Below the pieces are notes generated by a model. That model worked only from the letters and a program-made list of their open reading frames with translations, was not told where the DNA came from and made no database searches. This document shows positions 1 to 12,675 of a stretch of 64,000 bases of DNA, in pieces. The first letter of the stretch is position 1; each line of letters opens with the position of its first letter. A program made the translations under genes and the position numbers. Origin of the DNA: Hydra vulgaris (taxonomy: Eukaryota; Cnidaria; Hydrozoa; Anthoathecata; Hydridae); assembly GCF_038396675.1 (NCBI RefSeq), contig NC_088928.1, positions 12,050,501 to 12,114,500 on the forward strand, read 5' to 3'.

Positions 1-1010
1 ACCATGGCATTCTGATAAAAAAACTTGAAAGTTATGGAATTAAAAGCACATATTTAGAATGGCTCAAAAGATATCTAAGCAATAGAAAACAATACATAGC
101 ACACGAAGAAGGAAAAACTGATTACTTTACTATAACTTGCGGTTGGTTTATGAGTTCCTTGTTTACTATTTTAAATAAAAGGTTGACATCTCCATTATTC
201 TAATGGAGATGTCAACCTTTTATTTAAAATAGTAAACAAGGAACTCATAAATCTAACGGAATGTTTTAAGGCAAACAAATTATCATTAAATTTAAATAAA
301 ACTAAGTATACTTTTTTTCATAGAATTCACGATAAAGACAATTATTCCATTAAAACTTCCTGATCTTAATATTGGTAACTCTAAAATAATTAGTCATCAT
401 TAAAGTTTTTAGGAGTGATACTTGACGAAAACTTGACATGGAGAGAATAACATAAGAACGTTAGAAGATAAAATTTCAAAAAATATTGGCATTCTATACA
501 AAACTAAGCAGTTATTAAAAATCTTATATTTCTCCCTCATACATTGTTATATAAACTATGCAATTATTGCATGGTGCAACTCTAATGTAAGTAAAGTTAA
601 ATAATTGCTTAGTAGACAAAAACACGCTGTCAGAATTATTTCAGGTGCAGGTCGTTTTACACATTCTAAAGAACTATTTAAAAATCATCACATACTTAAT
701 GTTTTTCAGTTGAATCTTCATCAATTTCTTATATTTATGTACAAATTTCATAATAAATTAAATCCTATAATATTTAATACACTTTTCAATAAAATTAACC
801 ACGAGTACCCTACAAGGTTTTCAAATTACAATTATGAGCAACCTAAAATGCACTATTTGGTTACTAAATTTTCTATTGCCATCAGAGGTCCTAAATTATG
901 GAACACTTTGTTAAATAACCAGTTGAAAAATTGTTCTTCGCTTTCTCTATTCAAACAAAAACTAAAACAAAAACTTCTTAACGATGTTAATGAATTAAAT
1001 TATTTTTAAG
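1..1010 (+). pseudogene. CR1/L2-like non-LTR reverse transcriptase, 3' fragment
   Basis: The + strand reads as the distal part of a non-LTR reverse transcriptase in several frames. Near 1-140 it gives pieces such as KKLESYGIK and WLKRYLSNRKQ. From about 205 it gives the region after the catalytic motif (NKELINLTECFKANKLSLN). From 605 to 1009 a longer open stretch holds the typical C-terminal pattern RGPKLWNTLLNNQL. The catalytic FADD segment itself is missing and replaced by one arm of a perfect foldback (147-251). At least two frame changes and stops make it dead. Similar C-termini at 41755-42000 and 43070-43400 show a multicopy family. Family assignment to CR1/L2-type is inference from layout; the reverse transcriptase call is firm. 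Confidence 0.8.
147..251. repeat. Perfect 51-bp foldback palindrome with 3-bp spacer
   Basis: Bases 147-197 are the exact reverse complement of 201-251, with ttc between. The right arm is in the correct reading direction of the surrounding reverse transcriptase; the left arm is an inverted copy that has replaced the segment that should encode the catalytic core. Confidence 0.97.
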
Positions 1011-1425
1011 ATTCTTTACTTCGTCGTCCTTTGTTTTTTTTTTTGTTTTTTTTTTATTTTAACACCTATCTTATTAACTGGTCTTTAATTTGAATTTTCC
1101 TTAAATTCCTCTATTAACTTATTTTTAATTTTTAGGTGTAATTATTATTATTATTATTTTATTTTTTATTTTTTTTACGATTTTCTTTTGATTATAGATT
1201 AGTTACTGATCTTAACATACTTGTAAAATTTGTATTTATTTTTTATATCGCACAAAGTAATTTTATGTTTACATTTTAATGATTGTACACGCTTGCTGAT
1301 GAAAGCACGTCGGGGCGTAGTGATAAGGCAAATTTTGTCTTCTTTTAGCCCCGTTCATGTAAATTTATTTATATAAAAACGGCATTATATTCTTTTTTTT
1401 AATGACGAAATAAAAAAAATAAAAA
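1011..1425 (+). mobile_element. 3' UTR of the non-LTR element with conserved hairpin
   Basis: This follows the stop codon of the C-terminal fragment and ends in an A-rich tail (about 1400-1425). It holds a stem-loop at 1311-1353 with outer stem GGGGC/GCCCC and an inner stem AAGGC/GTCTT. The same structure recurs at 42528-42568, just before the tail of a second copy, and at 44823-44863. A role in recognition of the RNA by the element's reverse transcriptase is inference. Confidence 0.65.
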
Positions 1426-2402
1426 AATATATACAAAATCAAAAAACCAAGATAATATTTACTTATTTAATAAAAATATATTTATATATAAAGATATTTA
1501 CATATATATATATATTAAACTTCTGTAACACTGTAAATAAATGCGGGAACATAAAAACATATTATAAAAATTTTACAATATAAGCTTAGCATTTGATGAA
1601 GACCTAGTGGCACTTAACACTAAAATACTTTTGTTATAATAAGATTAAGATTAAAATATAGCGAGAAAGCACAACTACTATACACAGACAGTTTATTGTT
1701 TAAGGTTGGCACTAAAAATATATACAAAGCCGTAAAACTTTATATAGTATCCTGAGGAACAATTATTCTACAACATGAGTAATAAAATAACCGTTGAAAA
1801 ATTCAAACATAAGTGTTATAGGTGTCCCATCATTGAACCTTTGGACTGAGCCTAGAATGTGTTCAATTCTCAAAGCTATAGGTAAATTACAAAGGCTAAA
1901 GGATTTAGCAAAAATGTTGTAATGAAAGACCTTCATATTAACATTAGAGATGACTTATCCGAGTCCGTGTTTTGTTGGTTTAGCGTAACAAGTTAAAAAA
2001 ATCCGCGAGCAAAAATAATTCTGCAACATAATCAAAAGATTTCGTCGATATCGCGCATCGCGCACCAACATTAGTAGGTAAAGCCGTCATTTTAAGTCTA
2101 TATTTTAAATGCTTTAAATTTTTTAGCATTTTGCATCTACTTTTGCTTTGCAAAATGCTTACATTTTTTAAAAATTAAAATTGTATTTTTATTTACGTGT
2201 AATTTAAATCACAAATAATTAGATAACATATGAGTTGTGTAGTGATGTAAACATCAAATTTTAAGTTAATAATAACTAATAAATAATAACTAGTAAATAA
2301 AAAAATAATAATAGTATAACTAAATGATAACTAATAAATAATAACTTTTTGTAAAAGCATTTAGTTTTAAAGTCTGATGATAAAACCGTGTATTTGTCTC
2401 AA
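1426..2402. other. AT-rich intergenic, no gene seen
   Basis: No open frame, RNA gene or clear repeat structure was recognised. The sequence is AT-rich with short (TA) runs near 1503-1515. Confidence 0.6.
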
Positions 2403-2645
2403 AAATTGTCTCGCGGTAGTGGTGTAGTGGTAGAGTGCTCGCTTCATAAGCGAGAGGTTCTCAGTTTGATCCCCACCACGTCCCTAGTAATACCGCGCAC
2501 AACTTGGTTATCTGCACAGCAACCTTGTTTGTCAAGGTTCGTGTTTCGGTGTTATAGAGTTGAGAGATGGTTAAGTAGCCTCCCTGTCTGTAGTGGTCTT
2601 CTCGGCATTGGGGAGGTGAATTAAAAAAAAGGAAAAAAAATATTT
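2403..2645 (+). mobile_element. tRNA-Met-derived SINE
   Basis: The first ~75 bp look like a tRNA: a D-arm/A-box region (GGTGTAGTGGTAGAGTGC), an anticodon stem CTCGC/GCGAG enclosing loop TTCATAA (anticodon CAT, Met type), and a B-box/T-arm region (GTTTGATCCCCACC). The acceptor stem is poor and about 160 bp of unrelated body follow, ending in an A-rich tail (2623-2645). That is the layout of a tRNA-derived SINE rather than a working tRNA. No clean target duplication was found by eye. Confidence 0.75.
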
Positions 2646-4574
2646 CCAATAATTAAATAATATAATTGTTTTAAATGTCTCCATAAAAAGAAGTAGCTTA
2701 AAATAAATAAATACTAACTAGTTTTAGGCGCAACTTGGTTTATGTGTTGTTGTTTTTAACTGATATTTATTTTCGATGTTTAAAACATTATTTAAATAAT
2801 AAGTAATTAAAGTAATTTAAAAGTAATTTAAAAGTTTAGAACTCGATTAAAAATTAAAAATTGAAACTATTGAAGCTATAGAGTATATAATATTCCGTGC
2901 AATTTTATTGAGCATAATATAAGTAAACGAGTTTATAAAATGTGGTATCAAAAGTTCAGTTATTTTGCATTGGCAGACATTAATTGTAATTCAAACTATT
3001 TTTACTTTTTAATACCACAATAAAAAAAAGATTTTTTTTCTTTTCAGCAGCCTATAAATATCCTTATCCCCCTGAAACTCTGACATTGTGAAATACTTTT
3101 AAAAGCCAAAGAAAAACCGCCGGAATTAGAACTCTTGGAAAGAAATTATGGAAGTTTATTAAGAAGCAAAAAAAATCCGTTGCCTACAAAATAGAAAATA
3201 ATTCATATAAGGTTGATCCGAGAGAACCATGACCTATAATATAGCCGTTTCCCGCATTTCAATGAGGTAATGTTTAAATAATGTTATGTTTCTGGACCAT
3301 GATAAATGCATAAAATGTTTACTTATATTTTATCATTGAACGACTACATTATATCCAAACATTGCGTTTATGAAATGCGGGATTGTCGATTTTTTATTTG
3401 CATTAATAGGTATGCTGTTTACATGTGGTTTGTAACAAAAACGTTATTTTTAATTAAAAAGGTGACGAAAGCTAAATTTTTACTATGAGAAATTTTTTGA
3501 AATTTTCTTTAAAATTCTCAAAAAAGTTACTTAAAAATAAGAATATAAAATTTATTTAATTTACAATAAAAACTATTATGGCTACCAATAAAAACTGGTT
3601 AAGATTTGCATACATTGGATTTGTCCATGCATTTCATTTGTCCATGCATTTCATTTGTCCGTGCATTGCATTTGACCGTGCATTGCATTTAAAGTTTATA
3701 TTTCATTTAATGTGTAAGGTGTTTACAGCTTTAAAAATTACTTTGTTTTTTTACAATATGTTTAATAATCATTTCATACATTTAAAGTAACTTTATCCGT
3801 ATGTTTTCTTTTCTTTAAATACTCAAATATTTACTTTTACTTCATAAGATTACAAAATTTTCAGAATACAGGTATTGCTGAGATCGGTCTGATATCATAA
3901 TAAGTCTCCAACTTTAAACGTCGGTTTAGCTATTAATCAACAAATATTAGTAAAACTCGTCTTTATTAAAATTTAAACGCTATGCTGAGACGCGTTTTAA
4001 CTATTCTTAGCTTGTTCCTTTTAATCGATTAGGTAAATATTATGAAAATGTTTTTAGCAATAAGACATTTGCTCACAAAAAAAAACTTCTTAAAACTGTT
4101 TAAAAAATAACTGTTGTCATCTATTTTTATATGATTTAAATTTTGATATAAAGTTTCTTTTACTTTATTGGAAAATTAAATTTTAAGGTCAAAATTTAAA
4201 CTTTGATTTATTTACTTAAATAAGGTAAAAAGAGTATAATTGAACAGATTATTGTTTTTAGTTAGGAAATTATCATTTATCTTATTAATTCCTTAATTCT
4301 AAAAACTATTTTTCTATATGGATTGTTATATAATAGTTGAACGATGAACCAGCTTGTATCGACAAAAAAATTTTTTTTTTTTTTGAGGTGACTTATTTAC
4401 TATTACTGGTTTTGCTGTTTCAAGAAAACCACTGATTTAGAAGTTAGTTTTAAGTTTTACTCTTTAAGAAGGTATTTTGTTTAAATTCTTGAGTTATATA
4501 TTTTCATTATAGCATAAAAATATATGCTATAAGAAATGTAAATGGTTAAAGGTTAAAGATCTTAAACGAGCATG
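2646..4574. other. AT-rich intergenic with one short tandem repeat
   Basis: No convincing gene is seen; the short open frames lack recognisable motifs. At about 3612-3694 an 18-bp unit (variants of cattTcatttgtccatg) is repeated four times or so, which explains the repetitive small ORF there. Confidence 0.55.
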
Positions 4575-4582
4575 TATACGGG

Positions 4583-4709
4583 CAATGACGGATCCAGCGG
4601 TGGATGGGGGTATGCACCCCCCCCCCCAACTGAAATCTGAAAGTTTATCCCCCCCTTCCCCCCCCCCCCCCCCCCACACACACACACAAAATCCCTGGAT
4701 CTGTAACTG
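4583..4709. mobile_element. 127-bp hAT-type MITE with 8-bp TSD
   Basis: The ends are CAATGACGGATCCAG and CTGGATCTGTAACTG (12 of 15 positions match as inverted repeats). The flanking 8 bp TATACGGG occur directly on both sides (4575-4582 and 4710-4717), which is the target duplication length of hAT elements. The interior is mostly poly-C and (CA)n. Confidence 0.85.
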
Positions 4710-4884
4710 TATACGGGCGTATGTAATTAGTGCATAATTTAAAAAAATCGCGTATCATTGAATTAAAAATTTCATAATTAGCGCATTATTTATTTTAATG
4801 TTTAATTGCATATTTAAATAATTAAATAAATACTATTTCAAAAAAAAAAACATTGCAAGCAACGGTATGTTTTAACTGATACGC

Positions 4885-5135
<251 letters not shown>

Positions 5136-5379
5136 CCCATATTGTCCTAAATTTTTTTGTGTCATAACCATACATAACCATATGGCACTGCGGCTAGAAT
5201 AACATGATTTCATAAAACCTGACATTTTCAAATTCTTGGACAACCATTTTTTGTTTTAAAAATTTGCTTGCACTTGTACAATTTTTTTTCAATTGTTTAT
5301 GTCATAAAATTTATTTATTCTAAACTGAGCGTTTATTATAAAAACAATATTTTAAAACCTTTATAAATAAACTGTTAAA

Positions 5380-6229
5380 ATTTGTTTAAAAATATGGCTT
5401 CTCTTACATTGAATCTTAATTTTCTTTTGACAAGAGCCCAATATCTTTCAATAGGACGTAGTTCGGGACAATTTTTCAACGAAATCTACTTTATGTTCTC
5501 TAAGCCATTTTAATGTTGTCCATAGTTGAGTAGTGACATGATGCTAAATTGGGCCAAAGTAACGGGTTACCCGTGTGTGTTCTTAAAAACGGCAAAAGAC
5601 GTTTCTTGAGGCATTCTTTTATGTATATTTTGGTGTTAGTTGTTCCCGTAGTCACAAAACAACAGCTTCTTTCATCACATTCACAAATTGCTTGCCAAAC
5701 TAAGAATTTTTTTGCAAATTTTTGCATTCCAATGCATTTATAATTGGAGTTCAGTTTCTTGCGATTAATTGCTGAATAATATTGGTGTCCTGGAAGAGAT
5801 CGGAAATATGCAGCACAATAAGTTTCATCGTCAATAAACAAACAAGATTTTTTGACACATAATTTTTTATAGAGCAGCTTTGAACAACTTATTGCAACAT
5901 TTTTTTGCTTTTCTTCACGACGAGGAACTTTTTTCTTTTTGTAAGATTTATAACCACAATTTCTCTTCACTCTTTGTATAGTGGAAACACTTGCTTTGAA
6001 TTTATTCGCTAAAGTTCGAACAGAAATCTCCGGTTTTCTGTCTAAGGCATCTTTTACTTTTTTACCAAGATCTCGTCTAACAAAACATTTTTTTCTTCCA
6101 CTTCCTGATTTCTTTTTGATTGCACCAGTGTCCTGAAATCGTTTCATAACGCTCTGCACTGTTCTCAAAGCAACCTGTGCCCCGTAGAAGTAAGTTTTAC
6201 CGATTTTGTGTTTCATATTATTTCTCATG
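5380..6229 (-). pseudogene. Tc1/mariner-type transposase relic
   Basis: The minus strand encodes a helix-turn-helix region (TVQSVMKRFQDTGAIKKKSGSGRK, then EISVRTLANKFKASVSTIQRV), followed by a DDE domain: a first Asp in LFIDDETYC, WPNLASCHYS for the second-Asp region, and, after a frameshift, LRPIERYW (near 5400-5450) for the third acidic site. This is the Tc1/mariner/IS630 pattern. Frameshifts near 5500 and the loss of the native N-terminus, cut off where a MITE abuts at 6229/6230, make it non-functional. No terminal inverted repeats were identified. The superfamily call is firm; the subfamily is not determined. Confidence 0.85.
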
Positions 6230-6492
6230 CAGGCCTGTAGAAGCAAAAATTATAATGAGGGGGGGGGGGGCAATACTACAAGGTTGGTCAAGTAGTTGTA
6301 GGTCAAAATTTTTTGTCAATACGTATAACAAATTAGGTCTTTTTTGACCTTTTTTTCTTTTATATTTTAATTTGTAATCGTTCGATTTTTTCTAACTTTA
6401 AATTTATTTGAAAAATTATTGGGGGTGGAGAGGGGGCCAAATGCCCCTGCTGCCCCAGCTCCCCACTCCCTCCCCCCGTTGCTACGGGCCTG
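6230..6492. mobile_element. hAT-like MITE, G/C-tract rich
   Basis: The ends CAGGCCTGTAGAAGC (6230-6244) and GCTACGGGCCTG (6481-6492) form imperfect inverted repeats starting with CAG, as in many hAT MITEs. Poly-G and poly-C tracts lie just inside. No identical 8-bp duplication is visible, so the boundaries are approximate. It sits against the N-terminal side of the Tc1 transposase relic. Confidence 0.55.
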
Positions 6493-6959
6493 TTATGTAA
6501 CTATATACATACAAAAATAATAATTTCAAAATATACTCTGATTTTTCTTTCTCGAAAATTTCTTTAAAATTAAACTCTTAACATAAACATTAAATCTTAA
6601 AATAAACAAGTATATGAAAATTTTCTATGAACATTACTTTTTGTATTATTCAATTAATATAGCAAACCACAAATCAAAAATGTCTGTTAATTTTCTAAAA
6701 TACTTCTGATGCTGACAATAAATCTCAGTCTTCGAAGGGTTACCTACATCCAGATAATCTACTTTATCAAATTTTTCTTATTCATTTCATTATCATTTCA
6801 TATAAAAAATTCTCGAAATGCGGTTGTTTTTGCAGATGTCTTGTTTTTAAAAAATATTGTTTTTCGCAGATGAATTATTTATTTAACGTTTTTAATTTTT
6901 ATTATAGTGTATATAACTAGACGATATTCATTTAATATAAACTGAGTTTCAATATTGTT
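6493..6959. promoter_or_regulatory. Upstream region of the CNRIP1-like gene
   Basis: AT-rich, with no ORF. It probably contains the promoter and 5' UTR of the following gene, but no specific element could be identified. Confidence 0.35.
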
Positions 6960-7615
6960 ATGCAAAATTTTAAGGAATCTAAATCGAAAGAAAAAAATAT
7001 TGCTTTGCTTAACGAAAAGCTAAAAATAAAAGTTATTTTTCGTTTGATCAATGTTTCTGGAAGTGAAGTCTACTTTAAACAAGATGGTCAACGTTTTCAT
7101 GAAAATCAAACACTAAAACTGGCAATAGAGTCTCAATACAAAGTCAACGTGGAAGTAAAACCACCAATAGAATTAACGTAAAGATTTCATTACTTTTGTT
7201 ATATGTTTTAAATTTTCAGTGATTTCAGCAGTATATAAATGTAAAAACATAATGTATATTTTATATTTATTTATTTTATCAAGACATTTATTTTTCTAGG
7301 TTTATACAATTTGGGGGAGAAGAGCCTGAAATTAAACGAGTAAGCAAAATCGACGATGAAGAGAAATCAGCGTATCAATTTGAGTGGTCAACTTTCGGCA
7401 TGGAAGCGACAGCAAGAACACAACGAGTAGAGATGCCGTGTTTTATCAGATTCAAAGATTACAAAGAACTAAACTTTAAATTGCAGACAAAATTTTACCC
7501 AACTAAAGAAATAAAGCATATTACCTGGGGTCAAAAACTACACACGATAACTTTAGAGTGCACAATTGCAAATGGAAATTACCCATCTTACGTAGATAAA
7601 AAATTGTATCAATAA
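6960..7615 (+). CDS. CNRIP1: CB1 cannabinoid receptor-interacting protein 1-like
   Basis: Two exons, 6960-7177 and 7300-7615, joined by a 122-bp GT-AG intron (donor gtaaag, acceptor tttttctag), keep the frame and give 177 residues; the human protein is 164. The conserved N-terminal core is present (VIFRLINVSGSEVYFKQDGQR, then TLKLAIESQYKVNVEVKPP), matching the F-K-x-DGQRF / T-I-K-L / SYKVEVKIKP pattern of CNRIP1. Downstream the characteristic strands recur: EMPCFIRFKDYKEL, LQTKFYP, HITWGQKLHTITLEC. In vertebrates this small cytosolic protein, with a fold like RhoGDI, binds the C-terminal tail of the CB1 receptor. A cnidarian copy must have another or older partner, since no CB1 gene is seen here (inference). 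The start is the first Met of the open frame, 24 residues before the conserved block. It stands alone between transposon-rich stretches. Confidence 0.88.
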
Positions 7616-8869
7616 TATTTGCATGCGCGTTTGTGATTGTGTTTGTATTGCCGTTTTGTGGTCAAAATTTTAAAAAATGCGCACACGCAACTCTAATTGT
7701 TCATACAAACTATTTATGAATAATTTATACCCATTCATACCAAATCTGCACTTATAAAAATTCTTAATCGTGTCTTATTAAAACAACATCGCGAGGTTGT
7801 TTTTTAAAAATAGATTTCGCGCTTTCTGCGTGGAATTAAAACCAATTAAAAATTTGATGTAAACAAAAAAATACATAAAACGTGTTTAAAATACCACTGT
7901 TAAAGCTTGTTTTATTTTCAGTGTGAATGGGTATCAAATGATTAGAGTTTTTTAAAAAGTTGTTTCTTGATATATTAACTACTATTATAACAAAGATTAC
8001 AAATTTTTTTACGCTAAACTTTTTTATTTTTCTTTGCATCATTAGAACTAACATTTTTTTACGAATTGAGAAAAAAATGAGGGTATTATAGGCCTATAAA
8101 TATACAAAACATTTAGTTTTTGGATGAAGTATAATCTTTTTTATAAATTATTACCCGTTTAAATTGACAATAAAAAAAAAAGTTTTATTTAAACGCGCTA
8201 AATGTTTTTTATTTAAAACAAAAATTAAACAGTACGGCGAGGTTGCTTTATACATGCACACTTTGCATTAACAAAACAATCATGCTTTATTTTTTTATTG
8301 TTGTTTTATACAGTTTTTTCAGAATTCTTGCAGGAGTGTGCATTTACAATTCTTTTAAAACTCCTATTAATATTTATTTATATTATTAATTTTCATACGC
8401 TATTGTTTTAAATTAATATTGTTAGGTTTATTGATATAAATTTATAAGTATATCACTTAGTCTCCCCTCTTTTACTAACCGTTAATCTAATAACAATAAG
8501 AATTTCAAATAAATACATTTACTGAACTATATAATAAATGCATTTATTCAACTGTTTTCCATTCACACCTTTGGATCATGAGTTTTATAAAAGTGAAACT
8601 GTGGCCATAAAAAACTCACTATCTATTAGTTATTGAAGGAGAAAATTGCAAACCGCAAGCTCCTAAATGTTTAACCATTAGTGAATCCTGTCAGAGAAAA
8701 CAATCACTTTACCAAAATCCAGCACCTAGACAATTTGATAAAATTTATTGCAGAGATTTTAAAAAATAAACAGCTGTTTTAAGCGAGCGCATTTTCTAAC
8801 AAGTTTTTATTTTCTAAAAAATCATTAGGGCTTATGAAACGATAGACTTTGAAACGCTGCGTTTAAATA
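7616..8869. other. AT-rich intergenic, no gene seen
   Basis: Probably contains the 3' UTR of the CNRIP1-like gene. The small minus-strand frame at 7836-8054 is low-complexity and without motifs, so it is not called. Confidence 0.6.
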
Positions 8870-9890
8870 TCTTTGAAATTGCTAATAAATTTTTACCACA
8901 TAATCGCTATGACGACTTTAGCTTTTTAAACGAAAAATACTCCGGTTCTGCATATTTTGATATACAAAATTTTAAACTTGAACTAAAAACCACTATAAAT
9001 AACTTTACGGTAATACACATAAACATCAGAAGTTTACTTATTAATATAGACAAATTAAAAAACTTTCTCCTTGAATGCAAACATGCTTTCAGTATGATCT
9101 GCCTTACAGAGACTTGATGCTCTGACGAAGCAGCAGAAAAAAACTGACTGACTATAAATTATTTTTTAAAGAAAGATCAGTTTGCAAAAGAGGAGGAGGA
9201 ATTGTGAATTATATATGGAATGATCTAAACACTAAGATAAGAAATGACCTTTCAAACTATGAGACTCTGGCAATAGTGAGGTCTTCACAATGGAAGTTAC
9301 AAACACTGCCTCAAAGAACTTTCTAGTTTCTACGTGCTATAGACCACCTGATGGTGATACTTGTGAATTTTCAAATTATATTAAACATATAATTACAAAA
9401 AATAAAGAACAGAAAACGTTATTCATAATTGGAGATATAAACATAAATATTTTAATGTACAACAAGCATGCTATTACTAAAAATTTCTTTGACGACATGT
9501 TTCAACTTAATATCTTCCCAATTACCAACGAATCTACCAGGGTAACTTCCAAATCTATTACTGCTATTGACAATATATTAACAAACTCAATAGAAGATCC
9601 TTCTCTAAAATCAGGAATAATAAAAACAGATATTTCAGATCACTTTCCAATATACTTCTCTCTGTCACAAAATTCCATAAAAATTGATAATTCAAAAACC
9701 TTATGTTATAAAAGAATTATCGATGAAACGTCTACTCAAAAATTTAAGGACTTGCTATCGGCAACAAATTGGCAAACTGTCTACCAAAAATGTGATCAAA
9801 GAAACACAAACTCTGCGTACATTAACTTTATAAATTTATTTATCCTACAATATAATAACAATTTTTCCAAGTTCAACAAAAAGAAATAAA
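8870..9890 (+). pseudogene. Non-LTR retrotransposon endonuclease domain (ORF2 5' part)
   Basis: From about 9000 the + strand reads FTVIHINIRSLLINIDKLKNF and ICLTET, the N-terminal part of an apurinic/exonuclease-phosphatase endonuclease domain. After stops near 9118-9290, an open frame at 9290-9889 continues with VSTCYRPPDG, FIIGDINI and SDHFPIYFSL, that is, the GD-N and SDH catalytic motifs. Such endonucleases nick target DNA for target-primed reverse transcription. Several in-frame stops break it. The reverse transcriptase of the same element follows. Confidence 0.85.
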
Positions 9891-10089
9891 ATCAAAATAT
9901 TTAAATTGTCCATGAATAACAAAAGAAATAAGAAAATCCTCAAAACAAAAACAAAAACTATACGTAAAATACTTAAAAAATAGAAGCAAAGCAAACCTTT
10001 CCCTTTACAAGCAATACAAAAACCTATTTGAAAAAATAAAAAATAAAAAAAATTTTTATACTATTCTAATCAAATACAAAAATTGAATG

Positions 10090-11790
10090 GTTACCTAAAA
10101 AGACATGGGACATTATGAAGGAAATTATTGGTAAAAGTAAATTTAATGTTAACAAAATGCCTTCTAGAGTAATAATTAATGAAAGTGAATTAAACAACAA
10201 GCGAGATATTTCCAATGAATTTAATAAATACTTTGCCAACATTGGTGCTGATCTTGCATCGAAAATTCAATGCCCAAATGATACATTTAAAAGTTACTTA
10301 ACAGGCTCACACTGCTCTTTAAATTTCAATGAAATAAATCAAGACGATCTTGAAATAGCTATTAAATCACTTAAACTTAAGTCCCCAGGAATCGATGATA
10401 TCTCTTGCAAAGTAGTCTCAGATGTTTTTGAGGAGATACGTAATCCAATTTGCCAAATATTTAATTCATTAATTTCAACAGGTATTGTACCTGATAAACT
10501 AAAAATCTCTAAAATTATACCAATCTATAAATCAGGAGAAACCAATTCTTTAAACAATTATAGACCAATCTCTATCCTTTCGGTATTCTCAAAACTCCAA
10601 GAACGAATAATCTATAATAAATTAAATGAATATTTAAACACTCAACTGAGCATGCAATCCTTGACCTCTCAAATAGGATAAGTAGATCATTTTAAAAAAA
10701 AAATTCACATAAGGGATCTTTATTGATTTGTCAAAGGCATTTGACACCGTCAACCATGAGATTTTACTCACAAAAATGAAAAGCTATGGTATAAAAAATC
10801 AAGCTTTATACTGGTTTAAAAACTACCTTGATAACAGACAACAGTGTGTTATTATAGATAGAAAAAGCAACTCAAATTTTCTAAAAACAAAATATGATGT
10901 ACCCCAAGATTCCATTCTTGCTCCTCTTTTGCTTCTTATTTATATAAACGATCTTCCAAACGTCTCTAATATCTTTAAAACTATAATGTTTGCCGACGAT
11001 ACAAACTTATTTTACTCGTCAAAGAAAATCGAAGACCTCTATGAAAAAACAAATGCTGAACTAAAAAAAGTTCACATATGGTTTAAATTAAATAAACTGA
11101 TCTCAATATAGAAAAAACTAAGTATAAACTATTTTACTCTAATCAACAAATTAAAAAAATACCCCTGAACCTACCAACAATTAATATAGAAAATATATCC
11201 ATCAAAAGAGTTCTGAATACAAAGTTTTTAGGAGTTCTAATTGATGAACACATCTTCTGAAAACCCCACATAAACTACATAAACACAAAAATATCAAAGA
11301 ACATAAGTTTACTTTACAAGACAAGACCATTTTTGTCACAAAAAAGTCTCAAACTTATCTACTTCTCATTCATACATAGTTATCTCATGTATGCCAATAT
11401 AGCATGGGGCAGTACCCACAAATCTAAACAAATCTACAACAAAAGCAAATTTACTCATGCTCAACCCTTACTGGAACAAATGAACGCACTAAATATATTC
11501 CAAATAAATATTTTTCAAAATATACTTTTCATGTTTAAATATAAACTAAGTCTGGTTCACACTTTTTTAAAAACAGTATAAATAAATACAATACAAGAGC
11601 AACAGGCAACTTTAAGATACCTTTTGAAACAACAAGACTCTCAAAATTCTCAGTTACATATCGTGGTCCCTAATAATTTAACAAATTAGTTTCCAGAAAC
11701 GATTCACTATTAAACTTAAACAACGAACACTCTCTGAAAAAAAAAGCTAAAATCTACAATAATCAAATTAAACAACTGTAAGGAATTTTT
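10090..11790 (+). pseudogene. Non-LTR retrotransposon reverse transcriptase (CR1/L2-like)
   Basis: Same element as the endonuclease upstream. 10115-10681 gives the fingers region (KIIPIYKSGETNSLNNYRPIS); 10728-11111 gives the palm (SKAFDTVNHEILLTKMKSYGIK, then VPQDSILAPLLLLIYINDLP and the catalytic FADDTNLF). Pieces of the thumb and C-terminus run to about 11780. Frames change near 10681, 11111 and 11330, and VPQG has become VPQD. In total about 2.9 kb of a single, fairly old copy. No 3' hairpin like that at 1311 was seen after it. Confidence 0.88.
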
Positions 11791-12675
11791 TTAAATTTGA
11801 ATAAATAAATAAATGTAACTTAACTTTTAATACAAATCGATAATAAAAATAATATTAATAACAAGGTATATATGTAACACGTATATATATACCACGTATG
11901 CAACTGATTTTTTATGTGTATTTCACGTCTAAGAAATAGGTACTCGCTGACAAGACTGACTTAAGTCTTCCTATGACTACAAATAAGTATTTCTTTTTAT
12001 CAATCTTACACAAATTTTGTTTTTATCATATTTATACACTAAAATTATCTTGAAATAAATTGGTAAATTAACTTATAGTGAAACATCCAAACTCTCCTCA
12101 AAAAAATCAGCAGATTATTTTTATTTATTATATTTTTTATTTTAATTGGAGTAATATAGAGATATATTTCTCGGATTATTTTTACTTACACGTTATTATA
12201 TTGTTGTAATTGGTATTTATTTTTTATCATGTCTCGGAGTTGTAAGCAACTATATTTTTATTTACCTCCTACATTTTGAACTTTTTGTTTATGATTTAAA
12301 TTTGTATATCTTTACTGCCAATCAGTGATTGGTAACTTGTAATTACTTTGTAGTTGTAAAATAAAACATGTATAAAAAAAAAAAATATGTTGTTAGTAAA
12401 TAAATTCTGATCAACTCATTGAGAAAGTCGTATAAAAGTGAAATGATCTGATGCATCAGCTCCAAAACAATTGACCTTGCAGGGTAAGACTTATTACACC
12501 AAAATGTTCAAAAACCAAGAAGTTCGTTTTATCCATTCGGAACTCTTGTCTGCGATCAAAAACTTTGATCTCGATTGACTACTTTGCAAGCAGTGTTTTG
12601 ATGCCAACATTAGTATTCTTTATATAAAGACAACTATCACTATGAAGAAGGTATTGTTATTATTGACTCCCACGA
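11791..12675. other. AT-rich intergenic, no gene seen
   Basis: No open frame with motifs and no recognisable RNA gene. Confidence 0.6.

Noticed and set aside
2403-2480. Functional tRNA-Met gene
   Set aside because: The anticodon arm is good but the acceptor stem does not pair and a SINE body with an A-rich tail follows.
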